DNA of 34,849 nucleotides, taken from NCBI GenBank assembly GCA_003024985.2, contig PXIH01S0005209.1; one strand, 5' to 3'. The notes beneath the pieces are model-generated. The model worked only from the letters and a program-made list of their open reading frames with translations. It had not been told where the DNA came from and searched no databases. The DNA comes from Euperipatoides rowelli (taxonomy: Eukaryota; Onychophora; Udeonychophora; Euonychophora; Peripatopsidae). Position numbers and translations under genes: made by a program. This document shows positions 29,090 through 34,849 of this stretch, one piece after another. Each line of letters starts with the position of its first letter. Position 1 is the first letter of the stretch.

Positions 29090-30465
29090 ATCGTTAACCG
29101 CTTCTAATTCATTCTGATGACAAATTTCCTGAACACCCAGTTTCACCATCTACTAGCCTGATGCTGAAAATGATTTTATACCTACCTAATCAAACCTAAT
29201 AATTTTTAATATGATTTGCTATAAATTATCTTTTATTTATTAGCAATGAATTCCAACAACGAAGCAGAAATAAAATTTTACTGAAAGCTATAATCATAAT
29301 GTTCCAGATAAATATTACCAAATTTATTTCAATCTAATGTATCCCGAGCAATCAGATGTTAATAAAACTAATCCAAAACAGAGCCAAGCTGACAAACTGA
29401 TGGCATTAAAGCAGATAATCTAGCAGAAATTCAATCCAGACTTCAATTGTTAAATCCATTTTAAAAGAGACTGTTTCAGATTTAAAATAATAGTGCTCAG
29501 AGACTTTAAATCCAGAGACATTTTTAATCCTGATTATATTCAATAAACCCGAATCCTAGCTTAAATTTAACTCCCGTCCTTCCCTTTAAATACCATAGAT
29601 TGGCTCTACCTAAAAGACATTTAAAATAATTTTAGTCATGACTTTACTTAATATTTTATAAATTATTATTGGGATATTTATTAATTGTAATATTTTGGGA
29701 ATGGTGATTTTATTGTTAAAATATAATTTTTAAAAGAATAAACATGTTTTGCTAATTCAATTCTTGTATGTTTGTGCAAACCTCATTATTTGTGTCAAAA
29801 TGTATTTTTCATTTCTACAGGAAGATGTTTAATTTTAGTCAGATGTCCTTAAATGTTGGGTATGTGTGATAGGGGTGGTAGCTAATTTAATCTATTCAAA
29901 TTAGTGAAAAATAAAGAAGAAATTCTTTCTCCTCTTTCCTTTCCTTGGGCAGCACTTGGTCGTTATTTTATTAAAATTAATAAAATAGGGTCCCCTTTCA
30001 ACTTATTACATGTTGCAATCTAATCTCAAATAACCATACAAAATAAATACCAGCATATTGTAATGTATAATCCTTTATCTTTGGTTGGCATGTCTTAGAG
30101 TCGCCTATACTTATAAACGAAACTTATTTGTGTATGTATAGTAATTTATGCTTATGCCGATCCTGTGGTAAGTAAATGGTTATTAAGCCTGTCTAGTTTT
30201 ATTGTGTTATGTATTTACATAATGAATGAACTAATATTAGAAATAATGTTAGTTTGCTATTTGTAAAGTGTAATAAATAAAACATGACTTACCTCTGCAA
30301 TAAAATAATTGTCAGACTTTGTAAGGATGGCTTATGAAAGTAGGCTACTTTTACCTATGATGACTATTATGAAGTTGTAGACATACTTAGTTTATGAAAA
30401 TCCAATAGTTAGTCTTAGAATAGACTAGGGTTTAAAATTAAGGGGAACTGGACTCTAGGAGGCTA
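29090..30465. other. Unassigned DNA, possible decayed coding at 29245-29560
   Basis: No gene is recognised. Around 29245-29560 short peptide stretches such as MNSNNEAEIKFY and DNLAEIQSRLQLLNP appear in shifting frames, which looks like an old coding sequence, perhaps a LINE first frame. This is not firm enough to name. Confidence 0.4.
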
Positions 30466-30470
30466 ATTAT

Positions 30471-30655
30471 TACGACCCGGTGAAGTCCACGTTCAGAGAT
30501 TGGTATCTGACAGATTGTACTAATCTTCAGAGCGACATTGACTTATTAATAGATTGGTTTGCGAATAATAATTTTGAAATTAATACGGTATTACAAAAAC
30601 TGAATTAATGTCATTTTGCACAAAACCTAGATTTATCTTCGACCATCTGAAGTAC
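30471..30655 (+). pseudogene. LINE reverse transcriptase fragment
   Basis: The frame reads TDCTNLQSDIDLLIDWF, then NNNFEINT, and after a small indel KTELMSFCTKPRFIFDH. This is the segment just after the YxDD box of Jockey/CR1-group RTs (..LQ.DI..L..W...N.F.IN..KT..M.F). It is bounded by unrelated DNA on the left and a tandem repeat on the right. Confidence 0.75.
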
Positions 30656-31270
30656 TCGGTGTTGCCCGGCATTTTAAGGTTTCATTTAGATTTCAAATTT
30701 TTTTAGTTTCTTCGGCCATGTTTTAATACGCTCGTCTGTAACAGATACTACCCGGCGTGATCTATTCTTGTAAACTGTCGATTTGTATAGAAACTACCTG
30801 GTGTGGCCCGTACCCGGCATTTTAAGGGTTAATTTCGATTTCAAATTTTTTTAGTTGCCTCGGCCATGTTTTAATATGCCCGTCTGTAAAATGAACTACC
30901 CGGCGTGATTTACGCATGTAAACTGTCGATTTGGATAGAAACTATCAGGCATGGCCCGGTATTTTAACGGTTTTTACTTAATTAAAAATTAACCGTAATA
31001 AATTTTTATTTCAAATTTTTTTAGTTGCCTCGGCCATGTTTTAATACGCCCGTCTGTAAAATGATCTACGCTTGTAAACTGTCGATTTGGATAGAAACAA
31101 CCAGGCATGGGCCCGATATTTTAACGGTTTTTACTTAATTAAAAATTAACCGTAATAAATTTTTATTTCAAAATTTTTTAGTTGCCTCGGCCGTGTTTTA
31201 ATACGCCTTCTGTAAAATTTTACGATTCTGGCTTGTAAACTGGATTTGTATAGAAAGACAGAAGGACAAA
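30655..31270. repeat. Tandem repeat, 148-170-bp unit, ~4 copies
   Basis: CGGCCATGTTTTAATA recurs at 30713, 30861 and 31031, with a variant at 31188. Units also contain CCCGGCATTTTAA, TTTCAAATTTTTTTAGTTG, CGTCTGTAAAATGA and TTGTAAACTGTCGATTTG. Later copies gain an insert, ACTTAATTAAAAATTAACCG, with inverted TTAAT/ATTAA words. It directly follows the LINE fragment and may be its amplified 3' tail. Confidence 0.85.
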
Positions 31271-31640
31271 TTTTCTCTTTTATATAAGAGATTTCAAAAT
31301 TGAGACAAAAATTAAAAGAGCTTGCACTCACACTGACCTACCGTAGGCATTGTATTTGGTGATAAATACACATTTTTTTCAACATGCTAAAAAAATAAAT
31401 AGAAATATCAATAGATTTTTATTATTTATATTTAAATCAGTTATGCTTGTTTCAGAAATAATATTTAATCCTAATGGAATTAATAATTATTTCACTCTGT
31501 TAAGTGCTTTTCTTTGGGCCTTCTAGTCCTTTTATTTTGTATCGACAGACATGCAACCGTCAGTGAAGTTATACTTATAACGAGCGACTAGAAACCGGTG
31601 TAACGAAGTCCCCTCACCATATAAAATAGCAGTATTATTT
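31271..31640. other. Unassigned DNA
   Basis: I see no gene or repeat assignment here. Confidence 0.5.
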
Positions 31641-31647
31641 TTAAATT

Positions 31648-31870
31648 TACCGTCCTAACCTTACTTTTACCCTGAACCGTAACTCCTACTACGTATTTAA
31701 ATCATCAGGCTGGAAGGGGGGGGGGGGGTATAATCTATAGTCGAAATGCAGTAATCCTTTTTTTTGATCGATTTTGATAATTTTGAGCTATTTCCAGCCA
31801 TTTGTCCTATATGACTGAAACAGATGTGCAGATGTTAAAAATGCGGTAAAATGGGACATCGTTATGCCCT
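31648..31870 (+). repeat. Dispersed repeat, CCTAACCTT family, copy 3
   Basis: Blocks in order are GTCCTAACCTTAC, CCCTGAACCGTAACTCC, TACTACGTATTTAAATCATC, poly-G, TATAATCTATAG, TTTTGATCGATTTTGATAAT and GTGCAGATGTTAAAAATGCG. It is the most complete copy in the window. Confidence 0.8.
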
Positions 31871-33364
31871 CTTTAAGGTACTATTATACTTATATAGCTA
31901 TGTTATCTTAGAACTCATGTGTTTTCTTTCCTTCCTTTTTTATGTTCCCTTCTAAAAAAAAAAACAATACATTGCTTACCGATAGCTGTAAATCACGTTA
32001 TCTAAAGCGCTTATTTTTACTGAATTTTATGTGGAATAATCTAATAATTGTTATAAAGAAATAAGGAATTATTTCTAGTCACTATATAACATCCACTCTA
32101 AACTAAAATCGTGAAAGTACAGCTACAGTGTACTAGATATTTTTAAGTCAGTGAGTACAACGAAAACATTTAATTCAGCAGGCCTCCATTTTTTAAGAAT
32201 TACGATTTGTGGCATCATAACATTAGATGGCATAACCACGGAGTATAGATAAGATGTAAAGCATTCAAGATGCCATAAAACCCTGCATACTACGATGGCG
32301 ATTGAAATATACAGTGCGACCAAATATTTTCTCAAATTAGTGTTAGGACCATGAGAAAGAATAAAAAAAATCAGAATCTGCTAAAGGAAAAAGCTTGTAA
32401 AAGCAGATATTTTTAAAATTTATTATTTTTAATGCATACCAAAATGTGAATCTTCATAATGATAGCTGAATTTTTATATCATAATCATTATTATTATGTC
32501 AACTCGGAGAAACTCATACAAATACAAATACAAATATGACGGACAACAACAGACCATAGTCCAGCGAGGTTGTCCCTAGTCCTAATCTAGTAACGTGTCC
32601 CATATTATAATGAATTTTGATCTAAAGTGCTAATAAATACATGGTTAATTTTAACAATCTTATAAAAATTCTATCTATTTTTAACAATTTATAGTCTCAG
32701 ATTTTTTTTAGATTACAAGAAATTTCACACAAATTTAATTGTACCTTTAAAGATTTTAGAGTAAATAATACGATTCGCAAATTTATTAACTTAATTTTGT
32801 ACTAGACATTTTTGTCTATTGACTAGGGAAAATTAACTAGACAAAATAAAAATTCAGTAGCCAAATGCTAGTTGGCGAGCGATCTTTTCGCTCCCTGACC
32901 TAGAAAAACTTTATAATAAATTAGAATTTTATTAACTGAGAACGGCTCTGACAGCTTAAGCACCGAGTTAATGGCTGTAGTACAAATAATACAAATAGTG
33001 TCTATATAGTTGTTTTGACTTCCATTGTGACGTCTGTTTCTATGATGCGCAGCCTATAGTCTTCGAAAAATACATTTCATTTCCCACGCACACTGCGCAT
33101 GTTTTAAGTTCTACAAGAATAAAACAAGTTGGAGAAAGATTTTTTTTTTGTCGTGTAAAAATATATTTTTTTAATCATCTGTACTGACTGACGCTTTTTA
33201 AGCCAGACACTGTTTCAGTTGTTTTCTTTCTACTGTCTAAAAATTCTGCTTTGAACGTAATATTGCAGTAGGCTATATTAGTTTTTATACTATGAGTAAT
33301 ATTGCCACAAATAACACAAATCATGATCATAACATCCACAAAAAAAATGTTTATCAAAATATCT
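31871..33364. other. Unassigned DNA with a possible SINE-like tail
   Basis: At about 32480-32590 (minus strand) ATTTGTATTTGTATTTGTATG precedes a short (ATA)n stretch, resembling the tail at 2049-2180. The open frame at 32123-32335 (minus) has no recognised family. Nothing else is supported. Confidence 0.4.
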
Positions 33365-34265
33365 ACAACCATAACATTTGCCCCTCTAAATTAAGGTTTC
33401 TAAAAATGGAGACTAGAGGGGAAAACTTAAATCTATTCGTTTTAAAATGTGGCATAGACAGTTTATGTGCCTGTCTTGTGTCTCTACCAGTGGCACATCG
33501 TTTAGTGATGGGAACTATATTGGGGAACTCAGATACAAATGATAGCAAATTTTTTTGCTGCTAAAGATCATCTATCAGCAAGAGAGGTCATACCCAACAT
33601 GAGTAGATCATCCTCATAAGTTCTGTGATTACCTGCCAGTATAATCATACAGATCCTCCGCTGAATGCTTTCAATCATATTGATCTGCACAGATGTAATG
33701 GCATAGCACCATACAGGTGAACAATATTCCAGTAAGGATCTGATATAAATATAGCCTAGTAACTTTTAAGAAGGCAAGAAATAGGTGCTTGAAGTTTCTT
33801 CAAAGCATATATGATAAAAAGCCTTTTGTTGGCCATACTAACCATGTGATTCACCTGGAGGTCCCATTTGAGGTCTCTTTGAATATAAACTCCAAGCAAT
33901 TTTATGCTAGAAACTTCCTGAATAGCAGTATTATCAGATGAAATATTTGAGTTTGAGAATTTCCTGGAAAAACAGTGAGTAATGGACTTAGATTTGGCGA
34001 CGTTCAAGGGTAATGATAGATCACCAGCTTGAGCCAGTAAAAGTCAAAAGCAGACTGAATGATATTTGTTTTGTGGATCGAAGGAGAGGAGATGAGTATG
34101 GTAATATCTTCCACATATTTCAGCCTATTAGGGAACTGGGAGGCAAAATCATTAGTAAACAACGAACCCTGGGGTAAGCCGTTCGAGTTAGGTATATATA
34201 CTGCTAATCTTAAAAGACAAAATTTGTATGTATGTTTGTATCCAATAATTCTAACCAACTTCTAG
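33365..34265 (-). pseudogene. LINE reverse transcriptase C-terminal relic
   Basis: Read on the minus strand, NGLPQGSLFTNDF and YVEDITI (34004-34200) are the PQG and YxDD regions, the latter with Asp changed to Glu. Next come LNVAKSK-like, IKLLGVYIQRDLKWD and ANKRLF (33756-34007), then YIRSLLEYCSPVWCYAIT and IESIQRRICMIIL (about 33640-33745), then SLAD (about 33580) and a C-terminal FVSEFPNIVPIT block (33365-33548). This is the CR1/Jockey-group arrangement from the RT palm through the C-terminal end. Frame breaks occur between blocks and the catalytic box is altered, so it is inactive. Confidence 0.85.
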
Positions 34266-34329
34266 AAGTGCTAGAAAGCTGATATTTGTTACGATGATAG
34301 TTTAGGAACTCAAACTGACCAGAAAAATC

Positions 34330-34410
34330 TGAAAACGCAAAATTTAATTACGGTTGATTTTTAATTAATTAAAAACTCTTAAAATGACTTGGGTGCCTCT
34401 GGTGATAAAA
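34330..34410 (-). repeat. Inverted copy of the ACTTAATTAAAAATTAACCG repeat
   Basis: On the minus strand this reads CATTTTAAGAG, TTTTTAATTAATTAAAAATC and AACCGTAATTAA. It closely follows the insert in the tandem units at 30960-31160. Confidence 0.6.
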
Positions 34411-34509
34411 GTATGCAACTTTTAGATAGGAAACGTATTTGAAGCTTTTTGTAATTTTACCGTGTTTGGAAATCTTCAAATTTTCAACTTTAAAGTAATT
34501 TTTAAGGAA

Positions 34510-34849
34510 AAAAAAAACGTAGGGGGGAGGGAAATGCCGTGGCAACGACGGGTAATGGATACCCGAGTAGATGTTCTAAAATGGCCGGGCAACGACGGGA
34601 AATGGACCACTGGACAGGGTTGGATTAAGGGGGGGGGGAGATAGGGGAAGCTTGCCGGGGAGACGTTCTAAAATGGCCGGGCAATGACGGGGAATGGACC
34701 ACCGGGCAATGGGACAGGGTTGAATTAAGGGAGGGAGATTGGGATTAAGGGAGGGTGGTGGCAATGGACACCTGGGCAATGTACTAAAATGGCTGGGCAA
34801 CGACGGGGAATGAACCACCGGGTAACTGGACAGGGCTGAATTAAGGGAG
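34510..34849. repeat. G-rich minisatellite at window end
   Basis: Units of about 92-116 bp begin TTCTAAAATGGCCGGGCAA (34573, 34665, variant at 34781). They include CGACGGGGAATGGACCACCG, GGACAGGGTTGAATTAAGG and G-runs. The array continues past the window. Proline-rich and other open frames on either strand are products of the repeat. Confidence 0.9.

Noticed and set aside
34576-34818. Proline-rich 80-residue frame, minus strand
   Set aside because: It is a reading of the G-rich minisatellite with repeated peptide blocks.
1-34849. tRNA genes
   Set aside because: I looked for B-box GGTTCRANNCC-like words with a matching A-box and acceptor stem and found none that fit. A covariance-model scan would be needed to exclude them.

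Overview
This is a window of an AT-rich animal nuclear genome, most likely a marine invertebrate. The evidence is a spliced SPRTN-type exon, a full-length arylacetamide deacetylase (AADAC)-type gene, Jockey/CR1-like LINE remains, a Ty3/Gypsy element, several hAT-type DNA transposons with 8-bp target-site duplications (TSDs), long introns or intergenic DNA, and frequent TAGGCCTA-type words. The phylum cannot be fixed from the sequence. No bacterial-type operons, CRISPR arrays or tRNA genes were found.

Confident genes are few. The clearest is an intronless AADAC-like membrane esterase on the minus strand (22491-23687), with a complete Ser-Asp-His triad and oxyanion-hole motif. The second is one 45-nt exon (3610-3654, plus strand) encoding the HExxH active site of a SPRTN-like DNA-protein crosslink protease; I could not recognise its other exons here. 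Three further minus-strand segments (2357-2489, 7945-8135, 8519-8660) look like exons by open frame and splice sites, but I cannot identify them.

Layout. 1-3600: unassigned DNA, a decayed 28S rRNA fragment, a SINE-like tail and a 160-bp satellite. 3600-5640: the SPRTN exon, a hAT-type MITE and a 45-bp minisatellite. 5642-7754: a hAT element with exact TSDs and a relic of the transposase N-terminus. 7760-9900: candidate exons and a LINE endonuclease relic. 9901-11115: another hAT element with exact TSDs. 11735-20085: a nested stack, in which a minisatellite of roughly 37-bp units is split by a Gypsy LTR retrotransposon, whose gag is split by a 695-bp MITE and whose 5' LTR is split by a 2977-bp terminal-inverted-repeat (TIR) element. 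20130-25520: the AADAC gene between two stretches of one A/T-rich repeat, with a 370-bp assembly gap. 25640-28190 and 30470-30655: LINE fragments. 28600-28790: a promoter-like cluster with two RFX X-box-like sites. 30640-31270: a tandem repeat of about 160 bp. 33365-34265: a LINE reverse-transcriptase C-terminus. 34510-34849: a G-rich minisatellite running off the window.

The genes do not form a pathway. The window is mostly transposon archaeology, and its main value is the readable order of insertions plus two conserved genes set among repeats.
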